64,000 bases of DNA from Anseranas semipalmata (Eukaryota; Chordata; Aves; Anseriformes; Anseranatidae). The notes beneath the pieces were generated by a model. The model was not told where the DNA came from. It made no database searches and was given only the letters and a program-made list of their open reading frames with translations. The stretch covers positions 62,001-126,000 of the forward strand of contig VXAA01006465.1 in assembly GCA_013399115.1 (NCBI GenBank), given 5' to 3'. A program made the translations under genes and the position numbers. Below, piece by piece: positions 1-13,049 of the stretch (position 1 is its first letter; each line of letters opens with the position of its first letter).

Positions 1-10
1 TGAAAGAGCA

Positions 11-26
11 CACTGTTTAAACAGTG
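11..26. repeat. 16-bp perfect palindrome
   Basis: CACTGTTT is followed directly by its reverse complement AAACAGTG with no spacer. It ends 7 bp before the CR1 3' terminus. A role is not known; a palindrome of this size can occur by chance in a window this long. Confidence 0.9.
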
Positions 27-32
27 ACTTAA

Positions 33-163
33 GAATCATGGAATCATAGAATCATCGAATGGTTTGGGTTGGAAGGGACATTAAAGATCATCTGGTTCCA
101 ACGCCCTTGCCATGGGCAGGGACACCTTTCACTGGATCAGGTTGCCCAAAGTCCCATCCAACA
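33..163 (-). mobile_element. CR1 LINE, 5'-truncated 3' end
   Basis: The plus strand starts with octamer-like AATCATGG, AATCATAG and AATCATCG units, followed by GGTTTGGGTTGGAAGGGACA and a stretch ending in GTTGCCCAAAGTCCCATCCA. This is the reverse complement of the classic avian CR1 3' end, so the element lies on the minus strand with its 3' terminus near position 33. Only the last ~130 bp remain, which is the usual 5' truncation of a CR1 insertion. The copy carries few visible changes and is probably moderately young. It encodes no full domain. The truncation point near 163 is judged from where similarity stops. Confidence 0.93.
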
Positions 164-169
164 AGAATG

Positions 170-3100
170 TTAAGTAATCTGAGATAGGGGCTTTCATTGC
201 AAATGCAGAGGGTTACCAAAAATGATGCATGAATTAGTTTAATAATAAAGAGTGCATTGTGATCTGCACCATAGTTTAAGCAGTCATAGACCAACAAAAG
301 ATGCTAGAAATGTAGCAAAGATTTGTATGGTGGTAAAAATGAAGAGTTTATGAGCAATGCAGAATTAATCATGGAAGAGTTACTTGTCCACATGCTTTGA
401 AGCTAACAAATTGTCTGGGACAAGGAGAGTTGTAATGAAAGATAGATTTAGCCACACCTGTCTGCAGGAGGTTTACCTTTGCCGCCTTCTGAACATCTTG
501 TGCCTCGTCATGATCAGATACAAGATGATGGGCTTGAGGGCACGCAGGTCTTATCTCATCTATTGTTTCTTCTATCAGCTACTTCCAAACAGCAATGTAC
601 TTCGTTTATTAATCATAGGTTAGGAGAAGGAAACCAGAATGACAAGGCAGACCAAGATCCAATTTAACAAAATCCTCTCCTAGGCACCCTGTTTCTTACT
701 CATGTAAGAAAATAGCTGCAAAAGTTCATCCCCTCTGTTTTCAGTGAGGCTTCATAGTCATACTGACCATGAGTTGTTCCAAGCTAGAGTTGTTCCAAAG
801 AGCAGTGCATACCCTCACATGCAGAAGTGATGTGGCAGTACCAGTGCTGTAGAGCTGAGCAATGGTTACATGGCTTCTTACTATGTCTCCTGTGAAAGAA
901 TGTAACTGCTGTGAAAATCATGTCCATGCTGCACAGGTAAGCTAAGAGTAAAATGAGTGTATCAGGGCTTTCATCTCCAGCAAGGTTTTGCTTTTAGTTC
1001 TTTGGTAAATTGTAAGCCATAATATCATCCGTTTGGAAAACTGAAAGAAAATGATAATCAAAGACCTATCCCAGAGTGAAAGTTCACAGTGAGGAAGGTC
1101 ACTACAGTCCAAACCATCACTGAATGTGCCTTCCAGGTGATTCAATAGCTGGTGGATAGCTAGATTCTTTTCACATCCAGTGGGCTTATCTTCCAGTGTC
1201 ATCTGTGAACTATTCTATGCTACACTAGTCTACTGTTTGTTGTCATGTTTTGGGTTACAGTACCCCAAGAGCCCCACTGCTGTTGAGGTGCTAAAGGGAC
1301 CTCAAGCAATGCCTGAGCAAGGTGTGTTTCTGGGACAGGCACCTGGTATCGGTTCACGGGAGCAAACAGTAGCCTGTAACCTAATTAGCGGTAGATTTTC
1401 CTGGGTTAAGAAGTAGTGCTGCCCAAAACTCCCTCTGTGTATGATTTCAGATTCTTTGTTGCTGTGTGAAAGAAGAAATGAAAAGTATGCTAAGTGACTT
1501 GCAATAATGGTGAAATTAAAGGGAGAGTTTAAGAGAGCTTCTACTAGATATTACTCACAGCATAACATAGACATGTGAGGACATATGTCTGGCAGGCCAG
1601 CTGTCTGGGCAGGACAACTCAGTTGTTGAGGGCGAGAGAACTGCTGTTGATTTAATCTTATTATAAGAAGGTTGAGTATGGTCATCACTGATGTCCTTTA
1701 CAGTTGTCTAGTTGAGTTTAGTGCAACTCTGGACAAGACATTTTTCTTGGTTTTGCCAGAACTATAAAAGGAGTCAAGGGGTCTGTCTGCAAGTACACAG
1801 CTCTGCAGTACTTCCCCTTTTCACCTGCAAAGACCAGGTGGAATCAGGTCAGGGACTGAGAGGAGGCAGAAACATCTCCCTAACATGCCCTAAAGGTAGC
1901 GTGGTGCTTGCTTAAATCTGCTTGGCAAGGACATTAGACCACCATGAACATTTAAGTCCTGTTGTAGGACATAAGCATCCACCTGTGCTTTCCCTTATTT
2001 GGGTAAGTGCACTTACTGCTGAAAGTGGGACTGCGGGCTCAAACTAGAAAAAAATTGCTTTTCATGCCCTCTTCTGAAGGAAGTTTTGAACAAAATAATT
2101 TATTTTTACGGTAAATTTTGTTGTTTGATTTTACATCCTGATGTATTGGCAATTTCATCACTTGAACATCTTTATTTATTGGTCTTATCTTAGCCATGAC
2201 CTTAATTTGATCATCGCATTGTTCCACCTTTAATTAGCTTTGTAAGATTGTAGTATATTAGCTCAATGATGTGCTAATCTAAGTACCTCTTTGCTTGCTC
2301 ACCCTCTTCAAGAAAATTAATTTTAAGAAGTCAACAGGTTTCATCTACCGAATTTTACGGTATGGATATTGTATTCACTGGGTGCAAATAGCCTTCAGTA
2401 AGGAAGATCACAAGTCAATAGCTTTTGAGACCAACCTAATACTGAAATCTTTTTGCCTGACCTACTAAGAGAAGAATCATCTCTGTACCAGCAACCATAG
2501 AGTGGGACAAGGAAAATATGCCATTCTTGAAAGCAAATTCACAAACAGAACATCCGCAGAAAGCGCTCCCATGGGATGAGTTGTATGGATTCAGGGCATC
2601 TCCTAGAGCCAGTCAAGACAAGGAGCAGGACCGTTTCAGTGAATAATTTACAAGGCTTCAGAAATCAAGACCTAGTTCATTGTGCTCATACAGGCAACTT
2701 ACAGATAGCATCCCACATTGCGGGCATAGTCCCAGAGTAGGACTTGTGGAGGACATTGCCTGGACCCAAATGCCTTCTCCTGTCTGAACCTGCATGACTA
2801 AGCTGCAATGCTGCTGCCACAGCACAGCAAATGGGTCAACTGTGTGTGGTAGGACAACCCTTCTCAGCTTGATGCTGCTGTGGAGATGGGAGGAAGGAGG
2901 GGAAAGAGCATGCTGCTTGGCAGTGGGAGGCAGAAGATGATACTATTGAGAGGACAAAGGGTACATCGTGCCTTAGAGGTGGCTAAGGGTATCCCAAAAA
3001 CTGGATGGTGCCAGCTTGACCAACAAGGTGCATTTTCTCAGTAGACAACTGTCTGCTTCGCCCATATGTGCAGTTAATTACTCAGATGCTGCCCAGAGGT

Positions 3101-5780
3101 CTATGCAAGGTACTCTATTTTCTGGTACCTTAGATAATTCAGTTATATTTAGCCCCTAGAAACAGCCCCAAATAATTTTTTGGGGCGTCTAATGAAGCTA
3201 TAAAAAGCCACCTGAGTGCACAAACTCACAGATACATCTGCACAGCCACTCAGCTGCTTCACAATTATATAAGCCATTTCAAGTGTATATGGGATGAGAC
3301 ACGTTGCTGTCTTGCAAATGGACTCTAAGGACACTCAAAGTCCATTAGCAAGTAAGAGGTGAAAAGAAACTCTTAGAGGAAATCCAGTTGAAACTGTTCC
3401 AGAACTTAAGGTTTGACCAACAACTTCTGCCTCATGATTGTGAGTACAGCATTTCATCTTGCACCACTGAAAAAGCAGTTGTGAAAAATACCCGGGTTTT
3501 GTGCTCTCTTGTTGTGTTTGCAAACTCCCTGCCCTAACGTATACGTCAAAAAGAGGGAAACACAGTTACGGAGGAGAAAGCAGTAACTTTCTAGAAATGA
3601 TTTGGAGTGAATAAGCTCAAGCTCTGTTAAAGCTTTAGCAGAATTTTAGTAACTCTAAGTGGGTTAGATTTTTGTTAAACTTTATTTGAATGCTTATGCA
3701 TTTTTTTTCTGCTATATTAAATAGACCATCTAATAGATTTTGGTTGGTAATGCAGCCTGAAACCTCCTTACTTAAAAGCTTTACTTGCTACCGGAAGTGT
3801 GTGTTTTCATGCTGTAATGGAGAAAAACGAGTTTTCTGGTTGGAGTCTGGTGTTTCCAAACTGAAAGATCAATAAATTGCCTCTCTTCTTATGACAGACC
3901 TGAAATTTCCACTCTGTGTGCCCCAAGTTGTTTGTGGATAGTACTCCTTAAAGGAGAATTCAACTGTCACAGTGGCTGAAATGCCAGTTTTCAATCTACT
4001 ATTGAAAATCTCAGTTTAGGCAGGACAGGAAAGTGAGGCTATTTATTGGGGTAAACAAAAGCCACCAGCACGTGGCACTGTTGCTGTTCTGGCTTCTGGG
4101 TAGCTAGTTTATATTCATTCAACTGCAGGCACTCATTGTGTCCTATTTTCCAAAAGCCTGCTTCCATTATTTTTTTTTCTTTTTCTTCTGTCCTACATAC
4201 TTAATATGAAAGTCAGTGAAAGCATGATAGTTTAGTGAAGTGGGATCAAAGTGAAGGAGGATTGTTTGCTTCTTCATAACCAAATGGAGAAAGGTGTTAT
4301 GAGGAAACAAGCAAGTTGTCTGCTATTCAGTGCCACAGGTGTGCTGCTTTCAGAGATCTTCCGTTTGAAGGCATCCAGTGGTGCCCATACTCAAGGCTGC
4401 TTCTTAGGATGAAAGAAATGGTCTTAATTAGGATGATGCCAGCAAGTATATAATAATGCTGCAAATACAGTGTCTCAGTGACTTAAAATTGCTACGAAGT
4501 TGTTCTTCAACAGTGTGCTGAGTGTCTGAGAAAAGTCTTAGTAGAACAGATTTATTGTATTGAAGAGGATGACTGCTGCAAAGCTATTTCTTTTCTTTTA
4601 CTAAAGAACTGGGCTTTGTGTCATGTTTTCAAAAGCATCAGTTACCTGTTTCACGCTGAATCTGTGTGACAGAACTGAAAGCTTCTCGTAATTTGTCTTT
4701 GTGCATTGGTACAGTGAGAAAGTGCCCTGCCAAGATGTTGAACCACTGGTGTGTAGGGCCCTGGTTTCTTCCAAGGAGAGCTGGAAGTCTTCGGGCTGTA
4801 CTGAGTTTGGCTGATGACCATATGTAATTCAAAACCTGTGGGACTCTGCTTCGCTTAGTAGGAAGAGTTTCTTCAGATCTTTTTCGTGTCTAGGAGAGGG
4901 TTATACTGCAAGTTGCAACTTTCTGCCTTGAAAAGTACTTGTGCAGCTTATCCCTCAGGCCCAACCTTTTGTGTATCTCCAACACAGAATGCTCCTGCAT
5001 CATTGCTATGCTGCAGATGAAGATGTAAAGGTGTGGGTGGCTGGTAAAGAGGGCACTAAACCTCCCTTTTGTGCCTAGGAGTGGGTTGCAGACAGGCAGA
5101 GTATACAGCCCTGATGCGCATCAATTGGCATAGCCTGTCAGTATGGGGAGGAACCGAGCTATACTTGTGCATGGAGCATAGGGTCTAGGGACAGAGCTGG
5201 ACATCTTTTGCCAACAAAATGATGCCTCTTCCAAAGAGCAGACAGAAAGAGCTGTAGGCTTTTATATTTACTGCAGAAATATTGTATGGCTCTAAGTGTG
5301 TGTAGGTCATTAACAGAGTGCCATCTACCGGCACATGGTGTCTTTGTTGTCTGCATCTTTAGGACAGATGAAACGGGTGTTGTAGCTCACATCAAATGGC
5401 TTCCAGGCGAGCCCTAAATGCAAGGGGACAGTCTAGCAATAACTCTTCAGCTGGTCACAGCTTTTATTCCTTTTCCAGCCTTTACAAAGTCTATGCTGAT
5501 CCCCACATACTGTCCATGGCAGAGTTTGTGGACTTAGAATCACCTCCCGCTACTTGAATGGAGCCCTGGGTTGCCTGGACAAACTGTTTTGATGGATGCC
5601 ATTAAGACAACCTGTTTAAGTGGTGTGGTATCTCACGAAAGGGTGTATGTACCTAGCTTCTGCCAAAAGTACTGCATGTATTGTTACTCTTACGCATGTC
5701 CTCAGGTAGGCTCCCTTGGGTCTTTAAATACTTTGGTGGAGAAGCTGGGAAATTCAGCTGCAGTGTCAAAGCAATTCAAA
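170..5780. other. Unique noncoding sequence, no gene seen
   Basis: No ORF above about 95 codons and no recognisable protein similarity. Small items are a 12-bp direct repeat GAGTTGTTCCAA (771-782 and 787-798) and two TATA-box-like strings, TATAAAAGG near 1764 and TATAAAAAG near 3196, neither backed by a GC-rich or CpG-rich promoter context. The rest reads as decayed intergenic or intronic DNA. Confidence 0.6.
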
Positions 5781-5883
5781 TCAGGAGGGTTTTTTTGTTT
5801 GTTTGTTTTGTTTAATTCAATAAATGTATTTAATGAAACAGGAGCCATATCAATGTAATCAGCACCAGAAGGTTCCTCATTCA

Positions 5884-5885
<2 letters not shown>

Positions 5886-5927
<42 letters not shown>
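5886..5927. repeat. (TTA)14 microsatellite
   Basis: Fourteen uninterrupted TTA trinucleotides. On the minus strand it reads as an asparagine run (AAT codons) inside a chance ORF, which is not evidence for a protein. The lack of interruptions suggests it is length-polymorphic. Confidence 0.97.
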
Positions 5928-5928
<1 letters not shown>

Positions 5929-5934
5929 ATTCAG

Positions 5935-6600
5935 CATACTTCATGCTGCTAAGCTTTATTTTTCATGCAGAATACATTTCTGTGCAGCACGGTGCAGTTT
6001 GAAAGGATGGCAGGGGCCATCCTGCATGTGTAGGAGATGGGTAGGTCTTCTAGCACTTGGGAAAGGCAGGGTATGATTGGAGGATTTGTCACCCAGAGCT
6101 GCAGTAAAAAGTGGCTGCATTTCTTTTTGTTCAGAAGAGAAGAGAAGGTAACTTATGTTTATGTTTGTGGAAGTCCTCTGACAGAACTCTGTAAGGAAAA
6201 TTTGTCCTGCTACTTCCCTTGATTAGGAGAAAGTAGTTTTTCTGCCTTGCAAAGATGTTTGACATTTAAAAGGATATATGAAGAAAATCAATTCTACAGT
6301 AAGATAAAACTAGAGCTCTAGAAAGTTTTTCGCCAAGAATAACAGGCACTAGAACAAACTGGGGGACTTGTTTAGGTGATGGAAACCCCGGGCTCAAGCT
6401 CTTGTTAGAAGAAGGAACTAGAACTCAAGCCTGGGCAGATGCCCCAACAACACAGTTGTTCCTGAGAAAGGTCTTTGTCCCTCTGGAGTCCACTGTCCAT
6501 CCACTCTTGAGAATCATGGTGACAGCAGCTCTCCTTACAAAAGAATTTGTCATTCTTCTGCTGGGAAAATATATTTCCTAAAAGACTCACACATGACATA
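5935..6600. other. Unique noncoding sequence
   Basis: No gene, repeat family or regulatory cluster that I can support between the TTA microsatellite and the CR1 tail. Confidence 0.55.
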
Positions 6601-6606
6601 CGGTCT

Positions 6607-6703
6607 GATTTTGGGGTGGTCCTGTGTGGACCCAGGAGTTGGACTCGATGATCCTTGTGGGCCCCTTTCAACTTGGGATGTTCTATGATTCTGTGATTCT
6701 ATG
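6607..6703 (+). mobile_element. CR1 LINE tail, CR1-Y-like
   Basis: Plus-strand sequence running GGTGGTCCTGTGTGGACCCA, then GGAGTTGGACTCGATGATCC, then TTCTATGATTCTGTGATTCT ending in ATG. This is the 3' end of a CR1 subfamily whose tail carries the 'ggagttggactcgatgatcc' phrase, which I associate with the CR1-Y group. Only ~97 bp of 3' sequence is present, so it is a severely 5'-truncated insertion with no coding content. It is opposite in orientation to the copy at the start of the window. Confidence 0.9.
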
Positions 6704-7373
6704 TCTTGAGCACACACTTTGTTTAAACATACAAAATATTGAAATAAGAAGCTGCTTGCAGAACAATCGCGTTATCATAAAACACACCCTGCTAAGAACA
6801 TGATTTCTGTTTCCATTTAATGTGAGGCAGTGCTCCTCATTATTCTCTCTGCACACTGAGCTTCATCTAAATCAAATTGAACTGAAAAGGACAATAGTGC
6901 CATTGATTTCTAGTACTAAAAATAATGCATAATAACCTCACTGTACTGTCAAATCTGTTCAGTGAATGAAAGTGCTATCACAGAAGATGTATCATTATTC
7001 ATCAAATTTATTATCCTTACCAAGCAGGCTGGTATCTTCATTCAGGTCATTTCTATGGAACTTGACTTGGGCAAGAAATGACAACATGATCTGCATTTCT
7101 CGGTCACCCGTGCATATCCAGGAGGTGTTCAAACATCTTCATTCATGTGAGGAGAGCAGGGAGACTCCTGCTGACTGTCTAACTGGGACTGTTAGGTATG
7201 GAAATCTGCAGTTTAGTTGAGAGTAGGACTAGGTGAGGGCATGCACGTTTGTTTGCGTATTTTAAATCTGAAGGCAACTGTGCCAGCAGCAAAGATTCCC
7301 GATTCAAAAATACACAACAATAAGATTAAAATTCACAACTGATTTGCTGTATTCTACCAATTAAATTATGAGA

Positions 7374-7394
7374 TTTTTGTTTGTTTGTTTGTTT
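7374..7394. repeat. (TTTG)n short tandem repeat
   Basis: About five TTTG units after a short T run. No other feature is attached to it. Confidence 0.9.
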
Positions 7395-7765
7395 AATGCA
7401 GGGGAAGTCCTATGGTACAGGGTACCAAGAGTTATGTCTGGGGACCGGGGGTCACAGTTGTTTTGGAGGTTCAGCTGGCATAATCTGGCTTGGGTTGACA
7501 GGTGGCATCTCTCTTCTCTGAAATGTACTATGACATGACTTGATGCACGGGTGCACGCTGCTGGCGATGATTATTTTTAGATGATAACTACCTAGTTCTG
7601 GAGGGGCTTTTAGGCAATCTTGGAACCCCTAAAAAGTAGGCAGTCCATGGCATCAATAACATAGAAATTGTGACAGCATGACACACAGGGAAAGTGCTGG
7701 CAAGCTCAGGCCAGGTTCTGGTCAGAGAGAACCACCTGCAAGTACTGATACCAACAGCAGATTTT

Positions 7766-7783
7766 ATTGTATTGTATTGTATT
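7766..7783. repeat. (ATTGT)3 short tandem repeat
   Basis: Three perfect ATTGT pentamers followed by ATT. It lies inside the longest chance ORF of the window. Confidence 0.85.
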
Positions 7784-9039
7784 TTTACTTCTGGCATTAG
7801 TCTTCTCCTCCCACACGCACTTTTTTTTTTTCCAAACTATTACCAGTTGGGATTGGGAGATATTTCCTCTCTGTGTATTTGTAAAATGCAAGCATTCATT
7901 ATGAAGAGTTCCTGTTCTTATGGGCCACTGTATCCTGTGCTTTGTAAGAAGTTCTACCACTTGCAGCTGAAATCCAAAACTGCTCTCCCCCTCCTTGCTA
8001 GTGTTTGCATCTACACTTCCAGGGGCCAGCTGAGGCCTACTGCAGAAGAGCAAAGGTGCCATGAATGGGGCATATTTCACTGGTTTCCAAGTCTGGCTGC
8101 TAATGGGAAATACTGGCACTCTCACAAGAAGGCTTTTTCACATGGTCATCTCAGCCTATCTTGTAAGTTCAGGCTGACTGCAAGGTTCAGGATAAGGGGA
8201 GTTAGCTGAATCCAGCCTCTAAACTTTAAGCTGACCGGAGAAGTTTACACAAGGTTGAAGCTCTGTTTCTGTGTGGGTAGGCATCTGAAGATGCAGAAAA
8301 AAAAAATAAAATTTGAGCAATAATTTTTGGGCTTTGTTTGAGCAATACCCAAAGACTTTCCTGATAAACCCCATATTTCTGCCCCCCCACTTCTTAGACC
8401 CTGCACAGTCCTGCCAGAATGTGGCTTAAGTTTCTGACAGAAAAAGCCACTCGTTTCTGTTACGCTCTTCTTCCCAGGTCCTCTTTTTCTCCATCCCACT
8501 TGGACTTCTGTGGGGAGGAAGAGCATGAGAGTGGGAAGAACTGGCATAACCCAGGGTGGTCTGCATATGGTGAAACTTAGCTGGTGATGGTGGTGGGGCT
8601 GGAGACCAAAAGCTTTTACCATTACAGCCAATGGAAAACCTACTGGCTTAGCAAGGCCTTTTGAAGCAGGGAAGGTCTGTCAGATGGCATTGCAAAAGGA
8701 TAGGAGCTGTTGGAAATATAGCAGATCTTTAGCTAAATGAAAGGCTCGGATGGCACACAGCCCATTTAGAGGGCTGCTCTCTAGCAAGAAATTTCTTCAG
8801 TTCTCCTTGTGGCATGGACTAATTCAGCGTTGAGCTGGCAGTTTGCTTCGCGGGACCTATGTGACACCTGCTGTGGAAGCGTGCTTCCCACAGCAAGGCT
8901 ATTAATAACCCAGCTCTTGTGAGCTCTTGGCCACAGTCTGGAGCTGTATTTTCCTAATAACCCTAAAATATGTTTTGTTTTAATGTGATTGTGGATATTA
9001 GGTTGAACCTTTCCCACTGACAGGGATTTCTGAAACTGT

Positions 9040-9620
9040 AATTGCTTTTCCAGCTTAATTGCCCCTGGAATGAGCTCAGGAATTAGCCTTTTGCTAATGG
9101 GGAAATATTTGAGAGCTGTTGTGGTTCTGAAACTATTATTTTTAGACCTAAATTAAGGTGGGGAAATGAGATGCAGATAGCAATCAAGGTTTCACCATAT
9201 ATACACTAGAATGCACTAGGAATTACAGGATTAAATGCAGCCTAAAATGAGTCCAAGAATCTGTTCAAAATGAATATTCTTGAGATGAAACACCCAGCAC
9301 ATTCTCCCAACTACATACAATCTTGATGCTTATTTTAATGCAATAGTCTTGTTGATAGGCCTCATTCCATTAATAAATTCTCTGGGTTTATATATTAAAA
9401 GGACAGGAATCATTCTTTATTGGAATCATATGGGAAGATTTTAAGGTTTGCATTTTTCTCTCATCTTAAAGAAAAATTGAGAGATTGAGTAATGACCTAA
9501 TTGGTTTTAGCAGCTGCTCTGCCAGCATGTGGAGAATTCATGCAGTATGCCTTGTCATTGGGAGACCTTAACCATTTTTGAACACTTTAAAGCTCTCGGA
9601 AGCTCAACAGTAATACCTTG
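9040..9620. promoter_or_regulatory. Candidate conserved noncoding element
   Basis: An AT-rich, repeat-free block dense in TAAT cores (CAGCTTAATTGC near 9053, GAATTAGCC and GCTAATGGGG near 9080-9100, later CATTAATAAATT) with few homopolymer runs. The texture resembles developmental enhancers bound by homeodomain factors. This is pattern recognition only; conservation was not tested. Confidence 0.3.
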
Positions 9621-9629
9621 CAGTACTTC

Positions 9630-12570
9630 TGAGGCATATGCAAAATACAGGTTTCAGCAGACACAGCTTAAAGCAGAGCAGTTGTGAGAGCGAAAACTTG
9701 AGTGTAGCAAATTAGCAGTTTTATTTTATATCCAAGTCATTACACAAAGATAGAAAACTATGCCAGAAAAACACAGCGTGTGATAAAAATGAATGTTATT
9801 TTTTATTCTTAGGAAGAAACTTTCATAAAATGGTTACTAGTGTTGCAATTCTCATTACTTAACTGATTTGTTTAAAGGACCCTTCTCATTTGTGGTGGTC
9901 CCTTTGACAAGGCAAATGACAAAAACAAACAAACAAACAAAAAAAGCAGATCCCTCAGTCAAAAAGTCTTGCAGTTTAAGCTAATCATTCTGCTTATTTA
10001 GGTCCCTTGATCATCTTTCTACCAAGACTTTTCAATTTGTGGGGCCTGTATAAGCTAATATTTTGAGACCCTGTAGAACTGTAACATATGGTTCTTTAAT
10101 TAAAGGCTGTCAAAATGCATATGTGCAATGTGACCTAACTAAGATTGCACTGGGGGAAAAAAACATCATTTAAACCTGAATGTAAACAATTGTTGTTTGT
10201 TTTGGTGAAACAAATGGAAAAATGGCCACAAATCAGTCTCTAGATCTTGCCTTGCTTTTCTCTCGAGTCTCCTTTTACCCCGTGAATGTCACTGTTCCCT
10301 GCTGGAGACTACAGAAATCCTTCAAACCCTCTGGGAGAAGACAGATAAACATTCAGCTCAGAGATAGAGACAGGAGAGTGAACTGGACCATTCTGGGCCA
10401 AATAGGTGAGCTCGGAGTCCTTCTCTCTTGGGAGAGGATGGGGAAAGATATGAAGGGGCCCTCTGTATCTGAGACCCACTGTCTTATGGCTGAACATGGT
10501 GAAAAGGGAGGAGACATATTCCCAAGGTGGTGTACGTGCTCAAGCACGCATTGACTTTCCTTAGAAATACAAATATGCCATCAAACTGATCCTGCTTGTG
10601 AGCAGAATTGAGGGGCTAGTCAACAAATGAAGGTCTTCTCCATGCCTACCTGTCGGAGAGGCCATGGTATGCATCACAGCTGCCATGGGAATACGTGTTG
10701 GTGCAGCTGATCCCTTTCCAGGCATTTTCTCCATTTAAGTAGATAGGTCTGTTCTGGATTCCTACTGGCAGTCATCTGGCAAAACTGGGGCTTCCTGCAG
10801 TTTCCCACCCCTTCCTTACATGGTACCAGACAAAACAGTCGTGGGTCCACTTCTCCAGGGCACCGAGGGTGGCTATTACTGCCCTTTCTGCCATCAACTC
10901 ACTGTGCAAAAACAACATTAACCTGTTCAGGCTCCATAATGACATGCTGGTTGTACTGGCAATGCACCGCTTCTGTCTCTAAAGGATAAATAGCATAATT
11001 TCTGGGAAGTCTGAGAGCTAAAGCATGTCTGGCTCTGACAGGAACAATCAGATTTATATAATTTTCTGACAGACAGTTAAGCTTAAAGCTGTACAAAGTG
11101 GAAATATACTGTCAAGTAAAGTTAGTATTTTAGAAGCCAAAGGTTTTACGAGGTGAGACACTTAGACCTCTTCTCACAAAGATGCTGCTGCTTTCTCCCG
11201 TGTTTCTAGAAGTCCTCAGGAGTTGTGCTGCCATCAGACAAGACCCTACGCATGTAAATCTGATCCTTATTAATGGTAATAAAAAGAGCATTTTAATGAG
11301 GGACGTGTTTGGACTATACCATGACTCACAGGCTTCAGAGTGTATGTGACAGGGGCAGCACCAGTTCTCCTCCTCTATTTGTAGTAGGAACAGTAAGCAT
11401 GTTCACTAATGCAGGAGAGATGATATGAAATGACTTAAAAGCTGAAGTTGGGTCATGATTTTCCAGCCAGTGCAATGCCCTGAAGGTGTCCAGAAACATT
11501 ATGGCAGTTCCTTATTACAGTCTTTCATTGTTCCCCTCGAGAAATTTAGTAGTTCCGTGGGTATTGGCATGAAGCCTCAAACCTAAGGTTTAGCTACGAT
11601 GTGTAGGTGCCAGGGCCAGGAGGGACGTGTAAGGCTGATCTCAGTCTGTTCTAAATAATTCTCGTATCCCTGTCCGTCTGTGTCTTGCCAGGAGGGTGGG
11701 CTGCTTTATGCGTGTTGGCTCTGTGTTGTAAGTTGCAAATTGTAATGGCTGGCGTACATTTTTCAAAGAGAAGACTGCTGAAAGTTAACTGAGGTTTTGT
11801 GCTGTGGAAAACCCTGTCAATAATGTGGATTCTGCTGTGTGTGTCATGACCCCATGCACCATGTCTGGGTGGTCTGACTGCACCCTAGAAACGTGCACAG
11901 GAGCACCAGTGACTACACAACTCTGGGGCCTGAACTCAAATGTTTTAAAGGAGTCTGGCTTTCAAAAGTCAGGATTTGACGAAACCAGCCTGTGCAATGA
12001 ATTTTGTTGAGATCTAACAAAGGCAAAATGATCTGGAGATGCCAGTCTTAAGACTGTTGATGTGCTTTTTACATTTTTTTTTTTTTGCTCCTGGAACTTC
12101 ATAATTAGAAGAGAGCATCTCTAGGTGACTGTGTTTGTCACACACGTATTAGCGTAGGATCAAAATCAGCAGGCTTTTGGTACTGTGTTGTCCCAAGTTC
12201 AGGGGACATTTGTACTTTTCCTTGTGTTTGATGAGTGTGGCATAGGATAAGGACAAAAGCTTGAAGGGTACCAGTCTCTGTCAGGGTGAAGAACACAAAT
12301 AATTATATCGTTATTTAAAAACTAAAATAACAAAACTGTTCTTCTGAGTAGCACAGCTTGTGCTCCAACTGTAATTCTGCAGCAAATTACACTACTTTAG
12401 GATCTTCTTGCTGGAGGCAGGGTTTAAACCTAATTTTCCCTCTTCTTATTGTTACAAAATAATTGTACCTGCTTATTCTACATTTTCATCAATTTTCAGT
12501 GTAAGGGTTTAACCGGGTATGATGCTAGCAAACTTGTCTAAAGATGACAGATACCTTTCACCTCTACAAA
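9630..12570. other. Unique noncoding sequence
   Basis: Apart from the AAAC repeat, no gene, LINE/SINE relic or promoter that I can support. Open frames are at most 110 codons and unrecognised. Confidence 0.55.
9921..9945. repeat. (AAAC)n A-rich tandem repeat
   Basis: Four to five AAAC units flanked by A runs. Confidence 0.9.
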
Positions 12571-12580
12571 CACAATCTAC

Positions 12581-12621
12581 TTTTTTTTGTTGTTGTTGTT
12601 GTTTGTTTCTTTTTTGTTTTT
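12581..12621. repeat. T-rich (GTT)n simple repeat
   Basis: Eight T residues, then about six GTT units, then mixed T runs (TTTCTTTTTTGTTTTTG). Confidence 0.9.
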
Positions 12622-13012
12622 GCATGAATTCTGAAACCTAGATGTCTCCTTTAATGCTTTAATATCTCCTTTGTTTACATACTGCACCTCAGAAAAGAAA
12701 CAAGTATGTGGGAAATCAGCAAAGAAGATGGTAAAAGGAGTACAGGAGCAAAAAGAGAGCACTAGATTACTAAAAATACTTCCTCAGAGAACATTTTTGT
12801 CTTCAGATGTAGGTATTCCACTTGACTAATCCCTATTTATCTGTCCAAAAGGAATTGACAGCAACTCATTTTGAAGGTTTGTCAATTTGAGTTAGGTGCC
12901 TTCATGCAAGTTGTTATGTGCTGAGGAAGTGGGGCTAAGTATATTATTGTAGAGAAAAAGGTAGTTTCCAGAGTTGTGATGCTCTTCTAACAGTTTGTTT
13001 AGGAGAAGCAAT

Positions 13013-13043
13013 AAAAAAAAAAAAAANAAAAAAAAAAAAAAAA
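13013..13043. repeat. Poly(A) tract with one unresolved base
   Basis: A run of ~31 bases, all A except an N at 13027. The N probably marks uncertain homopolymer length in the assembly. No retrotransposon body is recognisable immediately upstream. Confidence 0.95.
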
Positions 13044-13049
13044 GATTAC

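Larger units (their letters stand above)
6710..9030. other. Unique noncoding sequence with long chance ORFs
   Basis: Holds the longest ORF of the window (7694-8209, plus, 171 codons) and an overlapping antisense ORF (7706-8125). Neither translation shows a domain, signal peptide or repeat pattern that I recognise. In frame the plus ORF includes the ATTGT microsatellite and a T homopolymer, which argues against coding. No splice-site pair brackets it convincingly. Confidence 0.6.

Noticed and set aside
1764..1772. TATAAAAGG box
   Set aside because: Isolated motif in AT-rich DNA, with no CpG-rich context or downstream gene.
7694..8209. 171-codon plus-strand ORF, longest in the window, with an overlapping antisense ORF
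   Set aside because: No domain, signal peptide or family resemblance. It runs through a microsatellite and a T homopolymer. At this base composition roughly one such ORF in 64 kb on both strands is within chance.
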